Assembly (NCBI GenBank): GCA_017390475.1
Contig: JAFPBO010000018.1
Coordinates: 286,874 to 350,873, forward strand
DNA: 64,000 nt
From: Loktanella sp.
Lineage (GTDB): Bacteria > Pseudomonadota > Alphaproteobacteria > Rhodobacterales > Rhodobacteraceae
Reading direction: 5' to 3'
The notes under the pieces were generated by a model that saw nothing but the letters and a program-made list of their open reading frames with translations, was not told the DNA's origin and did no database searches. Below are positions 32,906 through 42,731 of the stretch, one piece after another (the first letter of the stretch is position 1; each line of letters opens with the position of its first letter). The translations under genes were made by a program, and so were the position numbers.

Positions 32906-33053
32906 CCGCGTTCTTGCACTTTTTGCCTTTGTCGTGCTTTGCATCTTTCTCGGTGTGCTGGTGTTCAAGCTGCAACGGTTGGACATCACAATCGTCACAG
33001 CGCTGGCGGTCCTGCTGGCCGGATGGGACATGCTGGGCAGCAAAAAAAGCTGA
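32898..33053 (+). CDS. small membrane protein (51 aa)
   Basis: A 51-residue open frame with two hydrophobic segments (about 5-24 and 31-47) joined by FKLQRLD and ending in GSKKS, so both ends probably face the cytoplasm. It overlaps the amidase stop by 8 bases, as expected for the last gene of the operon, with GGGGA upstream. I do not recognise the family. It could be an accessory to the TRAP system. Confidence 0.6.
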   Translation: MLDRVLALFAFVVLCIFLGVLVFKLQRLDITIVTALAVLLAGWDMLGSKKS

Positions 33054-33180
33054 ACTGGCGCGCGCAGCGTAATCCGGCGAACCGTGTCAAAGGGACCAGT
33101 TTTCCTGAAAACCGCTTGACCTTTGCCCCCCCGACAGGTTGAACGTCCCTGATTATCCATGTGGGAAACAGGTGTTTTCG

Positions 33181-35007
33181 ATGAACGACCAGAACCGGAA
33201 CCTCATCCTTGCGACGCTGCTCAGCTTCGCGGTCATCATGACGTGGACATTGCTGTTCCCACCTGAAGATGTCCTGCTTGATCCGCCTGCCGAGGTCGCC
33301 ACCCAAACCGTCGATCCGACCGTTCCCGCTTCTGACCCCCTGGCACCGTCCGCAACCGCCCCTGCCGCGACAGAAGAACCCACCGCAGAGGTGGCGCGCG
33401 TTGAGATCCAGACCCCCGAATTGTCCGGTTCCATTTCCATGCTGGGCGCAAGGATCGATGATCTGGCGCTGACCGCCTATCGTGAAACGCTGGATGATGA
33501 TGCGCCGATCGTCCGGCTGCTACGCCCGGTCGGTGAATTGGACGCTTATTTCGCCTCTTTCGGCTGGACCGCGACAGAAGGCATGGATGCAACTGCCGTG
33601 CCTGGCCCCGATACGATCTGGTCGGTGGAAAGCGGCGATGTGCTGACACCTGCCACACCGGTCACGCTGGTCTGGGACAATGACGCGGGCCAGATTTTCC
33701 GCACCGAAATCTCGGTCGATGACCGGTTCATGTTCAGCTTTGCACAAAGCATCGAAAACGCAGGCGACGCCCCGGTCAGTGCCCGGCCTTACGGGATCCT
33801 GCGTCGGCATGGCGAACCCTCTGATGCAAAACGGTTCTTCATCTTGCATGAAGGTCTGGTGCGGATGTCGGATGGCGAACTGGAAGAAACCACCTATCGC
33901 AAGATCACCGACCATAATTTTGATGAACGCGAGCGGACACAGGCCGACCGGATCGAAGTCGCGCAGACCGGCTGGATCGGCTATACCGACCATTACTGGA
34001 TGACGACGCTGATCCCTGATCAGACATCGCCGTTCCGCTCGACTTCGAAGTATTTCGAGGGCCGCAACCTGTTCCAGGCCGAGGCAGTCATGCCTGCCAG
34101 CACCATCGCGCCAGGTGATAGCACGACCGTCACCACCCGCATGTTCGCCGGTGCCAAGGAATGGGATGCGATCCGCCATTACGAACGCGAGACCGGCGTT
34201 GACCGATTTGTCGACAGCATTGACTGGGGCTGGTTCTTTTTCCTGACAAAGCCGATTTTCTGGCTGCTGCACACGCTGAACCTGACCATCGGCAATATGG
34301 GCTGGTCGATCCTGGCGCTGACATTGATCCTGAAAGCGCTGGTGCTACCGCTGGCTTATAAATCCTATGTCTCCATGGCGCGCATGAAAGAACTGCAGCC
34401 AGAGATGGAAAAGCTGAAAGAACGCGCCGGTGACGACAAGCAGGCCATGCAGCAGGGAATGATGAAGCTCTACAAGGACAACAAGGTGAACCCGGCCTCT
34501 GGCTGTTTGCCGATCCTGTTGCAGATCCCGATCTTTTTCTCGCTCTACAAAGTGATTTTCGTCACTATCGAACTGCGCCATGCGCCTTGGATTGGCTGGA
34601 TCAATGACCTGAGTGCGCCTGATCCATCATCGCTGTTCAACCTGTTTGGTCTGTTGCCCTGGGCCGCGCCAGAGCCTGGTTCGATCCTGGCACTCATCTT
34701 CATCGGTATTCTGCCGATCTTCCTGGGCGTGTCGATGTGGATGCAGCAAAAGCTGAACCCGGCCCCGACAGATCCGACACAGCAGATGATCTTTGCCTGG
34801 ATGCCATGGGTGTTCATGTTCATGCTGGGCGGCTTTGCCTCCGGTCTGGTGCTGTACTGGATCGCCAACAACATCATCACCTTCGTGCAGCAATATGCGA
34901 TCATGCGCAGCCATGGGTCGAAGCCGGATGTCTTTGGCAATATCAAATCCAGCCTGAAGCGCAAAAAAGCAGCCGCAGATGCAGCTGCGAACAAGCCGGA
35001 TAAGTAA
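33181..35007 (+). CDS. yidC: membrane protein insertase YidC
   Basis: A 608-residue inner-membrane protein with an N-terminal membrane segment (about 8-25), a Pro/Ala-rich linker, a large periplasmic beta domain (about 75-330) and the conserved 60KD_IMP core with five membrane segments from about 350. The core motif GCLPILLQIPIFFSLYKVIF is visible. It inserts proteins such as F0 subunits, alone or with SecYEG. The ATG at 33181 precedes the first membrane segment. An open extension to 33139 would use TTG. The gene leads a yidC-engB-argB run. Confidence 0.95.
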   Translation: MNDQNRNLILATLLSFAVIMTWTLLFPPEDVLLDPPAEVATQTVDPTVPASDPLAPSATAPAATEEPTAEVARVEIQTPELSGSISMLGARIDDLALTAYRETLDDDAPIVRLLRPVGELDAYFASFGWTATEGMDATAVPGPDTIWSVESGDVLTPATPVTLVWDNDAGQIFRTEISVDDRFMFSFAQSIENAGDAPVSARPYGILRRHGEPSDAKRFFILHEGLVRMSDGELEETTYRKITDHNFDERERTQADRIEVAQTGWIGYTDHYWMTTLIPDQTSPFRSTSKYFEGRNLFQAEAVMPASTIAPGDSTTVTTRMFAGAKEWDAIRHYERETGVDRFVDSIDWGWFFFLTKPIFWLLHTLNLTIGNMGWSILALTLILKALVLPLAYKSYVSMARMKELQPEMEKLKERAGDDKQAMQQGMMKLYKDNKVNPASGCLPILLQIPIFFSLYKVIFVTIELRHAPWIGWINDLSAPDPSSLFNLFGLLPWAAPEPGSILALIFIGILPIFLGVSMWMQQKLNPAPTDPTQQMIFAWMPWVFMFMLGGFASGLVLYWIANNIITFVQQYAIMRSHGSKPDVFGNIKSSLKRKKAAADAAANKPDK

Positions 35008-35034
35008 CCCGGCAACAAAGGACAGGTGACGGAT

Positions 35035-35682
35035 ATGGAACTGCGTTTTCCCGAGGCACCAACCCCCGATGACGCCAGCAAAGAGGCGGGGCGCATGCTG
35101 TTCGCAGGCGAGACTACCTTTGTCAAAGGCGTCGTCGCGATGGATGGCATGCCCCCCGCAGACCGGATCGAGGTCTGCTTTGCCGGCCGGTCGAATGTCG
35201 GCAAATCATCCCTGATCAACGCGCTGACCGGCCGCAAGGGGCTGGCTCGCGCATCCAACACGCCGGGGCGGACGCAGGAAATCAACTTTTTTACCGCAGG
35301 CGATCTCTATGTTGTCGATCTGCCCGGCTATGGTTTTGCCAATGCGCCCGTCGCTGTGGTTGAAAAATGGCAACGCCTGCTGAAACAATATTTGCAAGGT
35401 CGCCAGACCCTGCGCCGGGTGTTCGTGCTGATCGATGCGCGCCACGGGGCCAAAGCAGTGGATGAAGAAATCATGTCGTTGCTCGATGCCTCGGCCGTGA
35501 CTTTTCAGGTGGTGATGACCAAGGTTGATAAATTGCGCGGCGATGCTTTGGAAGAATCCTTGGCGAAAACCCGCGCGGCCTTGGTTAAACACCCTGCTGC
35601 CTATCCAGAACTGATCCTGACCTCGTCCGAGAAAGGCGAAGGCATCCCCACATTACGCGCCATCATCGCAGGGATATCATGA
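35035..35682 (+). CDS. engB: ribosome biogenesis GTPase EngB (YihA/YsxC)
   Basis: A GTPase of about 215 residues needed for large-subunit assembly. The P-loop is [12 protein letters not shown], switch region [13 protein letters not shown]3 DLPGYG, G4 TKVDKL and G5 TSSEKGEG. The start is taken at ATG 35035 (MELRFPEAP), which matches the usual beginning of relatives. A GTG at 35026 is also open. The stop overlaps the argB start by 4 bp. Confidence 0.93.
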   Translation: MELRFPEAPTPDDASKEAGRMLFAGETTFVKGVVAMDGMPPADRIEVCFAGRSNVGKSSLINALTGRKGLARASNTPGRTQEINFFTAGDLYVVDLPGYGFANAPVAVVEKWQRLLKQYLQGRQTLRRVFVLIDARHGAKAVDEEIMSLLDASAVTFQVVMTKVDKLRGDALEESLAKTRAALVKHPAAYPELILTSSEKGEGIPTLRAIIAGIS

Positions 35683-36554
35683 AGAAAAGGACCGACGATA
35701 TGAACCGTGACTGGATCGCGACCGCCCGGACCCTGTCAGAGGCTTTACCGTACCTGCAACGCTATTCCGGCGCTGTCGTCGTGGTGAAATTTGGCGGTAA
35801 TGCGATGGGCGATGCCGATGCGATGGCCGAATTTGCCCGCGATATCGTGCTGATGAAACAGGTCGGAATGAACCCCGTTGTGGTGCATGGCGGCGGGCCG
35901 ATGATCAACCAAATGCTCGACAAGCTGGGGATCAAGACCGAATTCGTGCGCGGTCAGCGCGTGACCGATCAGGACACTGTTGAAGTCGTGGAAATGGTGC
36001 TGACCGGCCTCGTTAACAAACGCATCGTGCAGGCGATCATGGATGAAGGCGGGCGCGCTGTCGGCCTGTCTGGTAAAGATGACGATCTGATGGTGGCCGA
36101 GGCGCTGAACCCCGAACTGGGCTTTGTCGGCCGTCCGGTGGAAATGAACGTGCAGGTGCTGCGCGATCTGAACGCGGCGGGGATCATTCCTGTGGTCGCG
36201 CCCGTGGCCACCGGCATGGACATGCTGGAAACCTTCAACGTCAATGGTGACACCGCTGCAGGGGCCATCGCTGGCGCGCTGAAGGCAGACCGCTTGCTGC
36301 TGCTGACCGATGTTCCCGGCATCAAGGATGCAACAGGCGAGGTGGTGACGCAACTGTCCCCCGATCAGGTCCGCGCGATGATCGCCGATGGCACGATCAA
36401 CGGCGGCATGATCCCCAAGGCAGAAACAGCATTGATGGCCGTCGAACAAGGCGTGCGCGCCGTGGTCATCCTTGATGGCCGTCTGCCCAATGCAAGCCTG
36501 TTGGAGCTTTTCACCGAACACGGCGCCGGGTCGATCATCCGCGAACCGCGATAG
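35679..36554 (+). CDS. argB: acetylglutamate kinase
   Basis: A 291-residue amino-acid kinase that phosphorylates N-acetylglutamate in arginine synthesis. The nucleotide-binding [12 protein letters not shown] and substrate loop [13 protein letters not shown] are near the N-terminus, and [15 protein letters not shown] is in the second half. The ATG at 35679 overlaps the engB stop. A second ATG at 35700 has a better ribosome binding site (AAAAGGA) and could be the true start. Confidence 0.94.
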   Translation: MKKRTDDMNRDWIATARTLSEALPYLQRYSGAVVVVKFGGNAMGDADAMAEFARDIVLMKQVGMNPVVVHGGGPMINQMLDKLGIKTEFVRGQRVTDQDTVEVVEMVLTGLVNKRIVQAIMDEGGRAVGLSGKDDDLMVAEALNPELGFVGRPVEMNVQVLRDLNAAGIIPVVAPVATGMDMLETFNVNGDTAAGAIAGALKADRLLLLTDVPGIKDATGEVVTQLSPDQVRAMIADGTINGGMIPKAETALMAVEQGVRAVVILDGRLPNASLLELFTEHGAGSIIREPR

Positions 36555-36564
36555 GAACACCGGC

Positions 36565-37071
36565 ATGGCGCTGACCCTGATCCTGATCCGCCATGCCAAA
36601 TCAAGCTGGGATGATCCGGGGGCCGATGATAATGCCCGCGTGCTCAACGCGCGCGGACGTGGTGCTGCCCCCGCTATCGGCGGCTGGTTGGCGGCGCAGG
36701 GCTATGTCCCGGATATCATGCTCTGCTCTGACGCGGTGCGCACGCAGGAAACTGCAGCACTGATAATGCCGCATCTGACGCCCGCACCAGATCTCCAGAT
36801 CCTGCCAAGGCTCTACCACGCCAGCCCAGACAGCATGCTGGACCTGATCCAGAAACAGACAGCACCCGTTGTAGCGCTGATCGGCCATAATCCGGGAATC
36901 GGGCTGTTGGCGAGCGGTCTTGTCAAACGCCGCCCGGCGCATCCGCGCTTTGGTGATTACCCGACCTGTGCGACCGCCGTGATCCGCTTTGATAGTAAAA
37001 ACTGGGGCAATGTCGCACCCCGCACCGGGAACTGTGACGATTTCATTGTGCCGGGCGACCTGACCGGATGA
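36565..37071 (+). CDS. SixA-like histidine phosphatase
   Basis: A 168-residue phosphohistidine phosphatase of the SixA group, with the catalytic LILIRHAKSSWDD at residues 4-16 and the second histidine in ALIGHNPGIG. Relatives remove phosphate from His residues of signalling or PTS proteins. The start at 36565 places the RHA motif at the usual distance from the N-terminus. It lies 10 bp after argB. Confidence 0.88.
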   Translation: MALTLILIRHAKSSWDDPGADDNARVLNARGRGAAPAIGGWLAAQGYVPDIMLCSDAVRTQETAALIMPHLTPAPDLQILPRLYHASPDSMLDLIQKQTAPVVALIGHNPGIGLLASGLVKRRPAHPRFGDYPTCATAVIRFDSKNWGNVAPRTGNCDDFIVPGDLTG

Positions 37072-37094
37072 TCACGCCGCCCATCTTCCGAGCC

Positions 37095-37114
37095 TAAATA
37101 TCCCTGCCGGAGGC
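37095..37114 (-). repeat. short dispersed repeat, copy 2
   Basis: Read on the minus strand it is GCCTCCGGCAGGGATATTTA, matching the copy at 1208-1226 apart from one inserted base. Both copies lie between convergent genes. Confidence 0.5.
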
Positions 37115-37137
37115 ATTGAATCTTTTCTGTCCCGTCC

Positions 37138-37932
37138 TCAATGTCCCAGAATCTGGCTCAGGAACAATTTGGTCCGGTCCGATTTCGGGTTGTTGAAAAA
37201 CTCTTCCGGTTCATTCTGTTCGACGATCTGACCCTGATCCATGAAAATCACCCGGTTCGCGACCTGACGGGCAAAGCCCATTTCATGGGTGACGCAGATC
37301 ATGGTCATGCCATCCTCGGCCAGGCTGACCATCGTATCCAGGACTTCTTTGATCATCTCGGGGTCCAGCGCCGATGTCGGCTCATCGAACAGCATGATCC
37401 GGGGGCGCATACACAGCGACCGTGCAATCGCCACGCGCTGCTGCTGGCCGCCGGACAATTGGCCGGGGTATTTCAGCGCCTGTTCTGGGATCTTGACCTT
37501 GGTCAGGAAATGCATCGCGATTTCCTCGGCCTCGCGTTTGGGGATTTTGCGGACCCAAATCGGCGCCAGCGTACAGTTTTCCAGAATCGTCAGATGCGGG
37601 AAAAGGTTGAAATGCTGGAACACCATCCCGACCTCGGACCGGATCCGGTCGATGTTTTTCAGATCGGATGACAAGACCGTGCCATCTACGGTGATCTTGC
37701 CCTGCTGATGTTCTTCCAACGCATTGATACAGCGGATCAGCGTCGATTTGCCCGACCCCGACGGCCCGGCGATGACGATCCGTTCACCACGATAAACGGT
37801 CAGGTCAATATCGCGCAGAACATGAAATGTGCCGTACCATTTATTCATGCCGCTGATGTCGATTGCCACCTCTTCGGACACATTCGCCGCCAAGCGGGGC
37901 AACCCCATGGTATCCAGTTCTACTTCAGCCAT
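37138..37932 (-). CDS. aapP: general L-amino acid ABC transporter ATPase AapP
   Basis: A 264-residue polar amino acid ABC ATPase: Walker [10 protein letters not shown], signature LSGGQQQR, Walker [13 protein letters not shown], switch CVTHEMGFA. It powers the AapQM permeases. GGAGAG precedes the ATG. It is the last gene of aapJQMP, 12 bp after aapM. The system takes up a broad range of L-amino acids in rhizobia and Rhodobacter (there called BztABCD). Confidence 0.95.
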   Translation of the reverse strand: MAEVELDTMGLPRLAANVSEEVAIDISGMNKWYGTFHVLRDIDLTVYRGERIVIAGPSGSGKSTLIRCINALEEHQQGKITVDGTVLSSDLKNIDRIRSEVGMVFQHFNLFPHLTILENCTLAPIWVRKIPKREAEEIAMHFLTKVKIPEQALKYPGQLSGGQQQRVAIARSLCMRPRIMLFDEPTSALDPEMIKEVLDTMVSLAEDGMTMICVTHEMGFARQVANRVIFMDQGQIVEQNEPEEFFNNPKSDRTKLFLSQILGH

Positions 37933-37944
37933 GATGCACTCTCC

Positions 37945-39438
37945 TCAGCGGTGGTCGGTCCGGAGACGTTGCTCCAGATACATTGAATAACGGGACATGA
38001 AAAAACAGAATGTGAAGAACAGCAGCCCGACAAAGATATAGAGTTCCCAGTAAATACCGTTCCATTCACTGGTCGCGCGGATCGCATTGGTCAGCCCCAG
38101 CGGATCGCGCAGACCGATAAACACGACCAACGTGGTATCCTTGAACAGGCCGATGAAAGTGTTGACGATACCAGGGATCGAGATTTTCAGCGCCTGCGGC
38201 AGAATGATCAGCCGCATCGATTTCCAGTAATCCAGCCCCAGCGAATTGGCCGCCTCATACTGCCCGTTGGGCAAGGCAGCCAGACCGCCGCGCACCACCT
38301 CTGCCAGATAGGCAGAGGCGAACAGGGTCACCATGATGATCACCCGCAGCAGCAGATCAAACGACGTGCCCGGCGGCAAAAAATAATTCAGCAATAGCGA
38401 AGCGGTGAACAGCCAGACGATCAGCGGCACGCCGCGGATCACCTCGATGAAGGACACGCAGACCCATTTGATCAGAGGCATCGATGACTGCCGCCCCAGC
38501 GCCAGCGCGATCCCCAGGGGCAGCGACAGCACAATCCCCGAGGTGCCGATGATGATCGCCAGCATGAAACCACCAAAAGCATCGGATGAAATATATGGCA
38601 GCCCCCAGGGCATGGCGCTGTCCAGAACCGACCGCAATTGGGGCAGCAGCGGAAACAAACCATCGACGCCGATAAACCCAAGGGGGTTCATGAATATCGC
38701 CAGAAACGCCACGATTGCCGCAATCATTCCGGCCAATGCCCCGAACCGCGCAGAGACCAACCTGCCGACCATGATCGCCGCGACAATGCCCAGTGCCACC
38801 AAAAGCGGCAACCATACCGATCCGCCCCAGAGCAGAAAGAAAGCCACGAAAGGATACATCAGCGAAAACACCAGCAGGAAACGGGGCAATGCGGAATAAA
38901 GGATCGGCGCGACAGCGATGATCAGCAAGGCGAGCGCTGCCAACGGCCGCCAGTAGCCAAACAGGAACAGCACCGAATTGCTCAGCTCATTTTTCATTGC
39001 AGAGACGAAGGCGACCCGCTGGGTCACGGTGATCCCGCCGCCAAAGACCATTTCGGCCCCGCCTGCGGCTGCCAGTTCATCGGCATAGAATAACCGCGCC
39101 AACAACGGATTGTCCGTGGGGTAAAAACCGAACAGGATCTGCAGCCAGCGTTCGTTTATGACTGCCCAACAGGCGGCGGTATCCAGCCCGCGCGCGGCGC
39201 GGATTTCGCGGCATTCGTTCAGCGACCCGGCGGTCCAGATGCCATTGAACACCCAAGGTAGAATGGCGGACAGAACCGACCAGACCACATAGATCGTGAT
39301 CAGCGTCATGATCGTATTGATGGGACCGGAAAACAGGTTTTCACGCAGCCATTTGACAACACCTGCGGCACCGGGCGGCGGTGGCGATTCCGGCAGCATA
39401 TCTGCACGGACATAAGCAACGTTATGGACTTTGCTCAT
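37945..39438 (-). CDS. aapM: general L-amino acid ABC transporter permease AapM
   Basis: A 497-residue inner-membrane permease with a His/Glu/Gln-type permease domain in the C-terminal 230 residues (IEVIRGVPLIVWLFTASLLLN; EAANSLGLDYWKSMRLIILPQALK). The N-terminal half is long and carries extra hydrophobic segments (about 43-65, 160-240), making it larger than the roughly 385-435 residues I recall for rhizobial AapM and Rhodobacter BztC. It pairs with AapQ. Confidence 0.93.
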   Translation of the reverse strand: MSKVHNVAYVRADMLPESPPPPGAAGVVKWLRENLFSGPINTIMTLITIYVVWSVLSAILPWVFNGIWTAGSLNECREIRAARGLDTAACWAVINERWLQILFGFYPTDNPLLARLFYADELAAAGGAEMVFGGGITVTQRVAFVSAMKNELSNSVLFLFGYWRPLAALALLIIAVAPILYSALPRFLLVFSLMYPFVAFFLLWGGSVWLPLLVALGIVAAIMVGRLVSARFGALAGMIAAIVAFLAIFMNPLGFIGVDGLFPLLPQLRSVLDSAMPWGLPYISSDAFGGFMLAIIIGTSGIVLSLPLGIALALGRQSSMPLIKWVCVSFIEVIRGVPLIVWLFTASLLLNYFLPPGTSFDLLLRVIIMVTLFASAYLAEVVRGGLAALPNGQYEAANSLGLDYWKSMRLIILPQALKISIPGIVNTFIGLFKDTTLVVFIGLRDPLGLTNAIRATSEWNGIYWELYIFVGLLFFTFCFFMSRYSMYLEQRLRTDHR

Positions 39439-39439
39439 C

Positions 39440-40654
39440 TCAGCGCTCCTTCAGCTTGACGCTGGAATTGTAAACATTCATCAGCCCCGAAATGATCAGA
39501 CTGGTGATCAGATAGAATATCCCCAGCAACAGCATTCCCTCCAGCTCACGACCGGTCTGGTTGATGGTGATGCCCCCCAAGGTCGAGCGGACATCCATAT
39601 AGCCCACAGCGATCGCGAGCGAGGAATTCTTGGTCAGGTTCAGATATTGCGAGATCAGCGGCGGGATGATCACCCGCAGTGCTTGTGGCAGGATGATCAG
39701 TTGCATTGTCCGGTTCGGCTGGATACCCAGCGCAAAGGCCGCCTCGGTCTGGCCGTTCGATACCGCCAGAATGCCGGAACGGACAATCTCTGCGATGAAA
39801 GCGGATGTATACAGCGACAGCGCCAGCCACAAAGCAATAAAAGAATTGCGGACCTGCAATCCACCTTGAAAATTGAAACCGCCCAAGACCGGGTAGTCCA
39901 GCGTGATCGGTCGGCCCAGCAGGAAAAACGCCGCCATGACCGGTACGATCAGCAGTGCCAGCGACAAGGGCAGGACGGGCAGAATCTGGCCGGTGTCTTC
40001 CTGGCGTTTGCGGGCGACATAGCGCAGCACGAAAATACCGATGATCGACAGACCCAGTATCGCCATAACGATACCGGACCCATCGGCCCAGATCGGACGC
40101 GGCATGAATACGCCACGGTTGGAAATCGCGACAGTATCCCACAGGATCATCGAGGCGGTGCCACCTTCGCGAAATTGTGACGGCTGCGGTGTCGCCTCTG
40201 TCATCACGGCGAAAACGATCAGGATCCAGATCAACAGCGGTGTGTTGCGCATGCATTCGACATAGACAGTCATGACCCGCGCGATCAGCCAGTTTTTCGA
40301 CAAACGCAGCACGCCGGCCAGCACGCCGATGATCGTCGCAAGAATACATCCCAGAAAGGCAACCAGCAGCGTGTTCAGAATACCGACATAGGCCGCGCGC
40401 GCATGGGTGTCCTGCGAGGTAAAGGGGATCAGTTGCTGGTTGATGTCATAGCCAGCCGTAGACCACAGGAAATTAAATCGGATATCTTTGCCCAATGCCG
40501 CCAGATTGGTGACGGTGTTATCGACCAGTTGCACCAGCAGCAGCATGATCAGTATTGCGGCGACCACTTGGATCGTCAGCGACCGATACCGCACATCGTA
40601 CAACAACATGCCAAGGCGGAATTTTTCGCGCGGTTGATCAGCTACATCTGCCAT
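39440..40654 (-). CDS. aapQ: general L-amino acid ABC transporter permease AapQ
   Basis: A 404-residue inner-membrane permease with the conserved domain in two blocks (LRLSKNWLIARVMTVYVECMRNTPLLIW; EAAFALGIQPNRTMQLIILPQALR). The start at 40654 is chosen because AGGAG lies 6 bases upstream and it begins a proper cytoplasmic N-terminus (MADVADQPREKF). It follows aapJ after a hairpin that probably reduces read-through. Confidence 0.94.
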   Translation of the reverse strand: MADVADQPREKFRLGMLLYDVRYRSLTIQVVAAILIMLLLVQLVDNTVTNLAALGKDIRFNFLWSTAGYDINQQLIPFTSQDTHARAAYVGILNTLLVAFLGCILATIIGVLAGVLRLSKNWLIARVMTVYVECMRNTPLLIWILIVFAVMTEATPQPSQFREGGTASMILWDTVAISNRGVFMPRPIWADGSGIVMAILGLSIIGIFVLRYVARKRQEDTGQILPVLPLSLALLIVPVMAAFFLLGRPITLDYPVLGGFNFQGGLQVRNSFIALWLALSLYTSAFIAEIVRSGILAVSNGQTEAAFALGIQPNRTMQLIILPQALRVIIPPLISQYLNLTKNSSLAIAVGYMDVRSTLGGITINQTGRELEGMLLLGIFYLITSLIISGLMNVYNSSVKLKER

Positions 40655-40741
40655 GCGCACTCCTGCGGTTGGATAAAGCAAAACTGGGGCAAGCAATCAC
40701 CTGTCCAGCAGTTCTATAAAAATTTGGAAAATTAATGGTCA

Positions 40742-40771
40742 AAAGGGGCCTGACGAATGCCAAGCCCCTTT
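40742..40771 (-). terminator. terminator-like hairpin between aapJ and aapQ
   Basis: AAAGGGGC / GCCCCTTT inverted repeat with a 14-base loop, followed by TTTTGACC on the minus strand. Partial termination here would keep the binding protein in excess over the permease. Confidence 0.7.
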
Positions 40772-40781
40772 CAAGACACGT

Positions 40782-41801
40782 TTAGCGGAATGGACCACCG
40801 TACATCAGACCACCTTCGGTCCATTGTGCGTTCAAACCGCGGGCCAGACCAACAGATGTCGATTCGCCAATGTTGGCTTCGAAGATTTCGCCGTAGTTAC
40901 CAGCGACAGCAATCGCGCGCACAGCCCAGTCATTATCAAGACCGATCATCGCGCCCAGCTCACCTTCGGTGCCCAGCAGGCGGTTAACTTCCGGATTGTC
41001 GGTTGGTGCTGCTGCCAGTTCTGCGACATTCTCCATTGTCACGCCGTATTCTTCGGCAGCGATCAGCGCATGCAATGTCCAACGGACGATATCGCCCCAG
41101 TTGTTGTCGCCATGGCGCACTGCGGGCCCCAGTGGTTCTTTGGACACGACTTCAGGCAGGATGACATGGTCACCGGGTGCCTCGAAAGTGGCGCGTGTCG
41201 CGGCCAGACCGGATACGTCGGTTGTATAGACGTCGCAAGCACCGGCAAGGTACTGCTGCTGGCCCTCAGCGTTGGTGGCGACAGGCACGGGTTCATAGCT
41301 GATACCATTGGCGCGGAAATAATCGGCAAGGTTCAGCTCGGTCGTGGTGCCAGTCTGGATACAGACAGTCGCGCCATCCAGCTCGCCTGCAGATGTCACA
41401 CCCAATGCGCGTGGCACCATAAAGCCCTGGCCATCGTAATAGTTGATGCCGGGGAAATCGAGCGCCAGATCGGTATCGCGGGTAAAGGTCCAAGTCGAGT
41501 TGCGGACCAGAACGTCAACTTCGCCAGCGGCCAGGGCAGTAAAGCGGGTCTGGCTTGTCAGCGGCACGAATTCCACCGATTGGCCGTCACCCAGAACAGC
41601 AGCGGCGATGGCGCGGCACAGCGCGACATCGAATCCTTCCCAGACGCCATTGGCATCAGGAGCTGCGAAACCGGCCAAACCTTCGTTCGAGCCGCACTTC
41701 AACGAGCCACGCGCCACAACGTCGTCAAGTGTCGCCGCGGATGCCATGCCGGCAGTCAAGCCAGCGACGGCCAGCGCGCCGATAAATACGGTTTTAGTCA
41801 T
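40782..41801 (-). CDS. aapJ: general L-amino acid-binding protein AapJ
   Basis: A 339-residue periplasmic binding protein of the SBP_bac_3 type with a Sec signal (MTKTVFIGALAVAGLTAGMASA). The mature part begins TLDDVVARGSLKCGSNEGLAGF, typical of AapJ/BztA. The start at 41801 has AAGAGG upstream; longer in-frame starts lack a signal peptide at the right place. It is the first gene of the operon. Confidence 0.95.
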   Translation of the reverse strand: MTKTVFIGALAVAGLTAGMASAATLDDVVARGSLKCGSNEGLAGFAAPDANGVWEGFDVALCRAIAAAVLGDGQSVEFVPLTSQTRFTALAAGEVDVLVRNSTWTFTRDTDLALDFPGINYYDGQGFMVPRALGVTSAGELDGATVCIQTGTTTELNLADYFRANGISYEPVPVATNAEGQQQYLAGACDVYTTDVSGLAATRATFEAPGDHVILPEVVSKEPLGPAVRHGDNNWGDIVRWTLHALIAAEEYGVTMENVAELAAAPTDNPEVNRLLGTEGELGAMIGLDNDWAVRAIAVAGNYGEIFEANIGESTSVGLARGLNAQWTEGGLMYGGPFR

Positions 41802-42020
41802 TTGTACCTCTTCCTGAGTTTCTGCCATTTTGCACAGCAGCCAATTTTTGTCCCGCCCGTTTGGGCGATCCCTTTTCAAAAGCCTTCGCTCTTGTCCGAG
41901 TTTGTCTAGACTGTCCGATCAAACGCCATCCGGTCAAGCAAAACCCGCAGAAGAAACGCGTCAAATGCCCTCAAATTAGGCAAAGTTCAGGTCAAATGCA
42001 CGGATCAGTGCGGCACCCGA
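41802..42020 (-). promoter_or_regulatory. upstream region of the aap operon
   Basis: These 219 bp hold the aapJ promoter and the space after the atp12 stop. Several TTGAC-like sequences occur on the minus strand, but none has a convincing -10 at 16-18 bp, so I do not assign a promoter. No further gene is seen. Confidence 0.3.
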
Positions 42021-42731
42021 TCACGGCCGCGTCAGATGCAGGAATCGCTCCGCATGCAGAAAGGCGTCACGTTTGACTGCGGTTGCGGCGGCGGCTTCTT
42101 CATCCGCGCCCCATTGGGCGATTTGCCAGTCTTCATCAATGCGCGACAGGTCCCATGCCCGTGTGGCATTCAGATGGCCATGCGTGACCGCCAAAGCCAG
42201 GACCAGCGATCCCGACAAGCTGATCAGATCATGCACGGCAGCCAGAGCAAAATCATCGCATGCCTCCAGTTCGCGCCGAAAAATCGCTAATGTTGCAGCA
42301 GGTTGCGCGATATGCATCACCCCCTGCCCTATAGCCAAAGGTGCGTCCAGTTCGCGCGCGGCCCAGTCCAGCAGCGGATCCCATTGCTGCCCCTGCCGGG
42401 CGACCAGACCTTCGGGCGCGGGCGCGCGATAGCACAAAAGATCACTGCCACCATATTCCGCCAAAAGCCCGATCACCTCGTCCCGTTGGGTGCGGACCTT
42501 GTCGATGGCTGCATTGGCGCTGCGTGTCACCGGCATGGTGCGCGGGTCGACAAGACCTGTCTGGGCGTCCCATTCCAGCGCAATCGCCTCTGCCATGGGC
42601 ATGGTCGGCACGACCAGCAACGCCTTGGCCGGGGTTTTCACCGCGCGACCGTCGAGCGTGACGGTAAAGCCGCCGTCACAAGGTTGCGCCGTGGCGGCTT
42701 GCCAGAATCGTTTGGGTTTCCAGTCGCTCAT
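42021..42731 (-). CDS. ATP12-family F1-ATPase assembly chaperone
   Basis: A 236-residue protein of the ATP12 family, starting MSDWKPKRFWQAATAQP with the conserved LDGRAVKTPAKALL (about 27-40) and LLCYRAPAPEGLV plus WDPLLDWA. In mitochondria ATP12 binds the F1 alpha subunit during assembly, and alphaproteobacterial relatives are assumed to do the same. Its ATG overlaps the HAD gene stop by 4 bp. Confidence 0.88.
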   Translation of the reverse strand: MSDWKPKRFWQAATAQPCDGGFTVTLDGRAVKTPAKALLVVPTMPMAEAIALEWDAQTGLVDPRTMPVTRSANAAIDKVRTQRDEVIGLLAEYGGSDLLCYRAPAPEGLVARQGQQWDPLLDWAARELDAPLAIGQGVMHIAQPAATLAIFRRELEACDDFALAAVHDLISLSGSLVLALAVTHGHLNATRAWDLSRIDEDWQIAQWGADEEAAAATAVKRDAFLHAERFLHLTRP

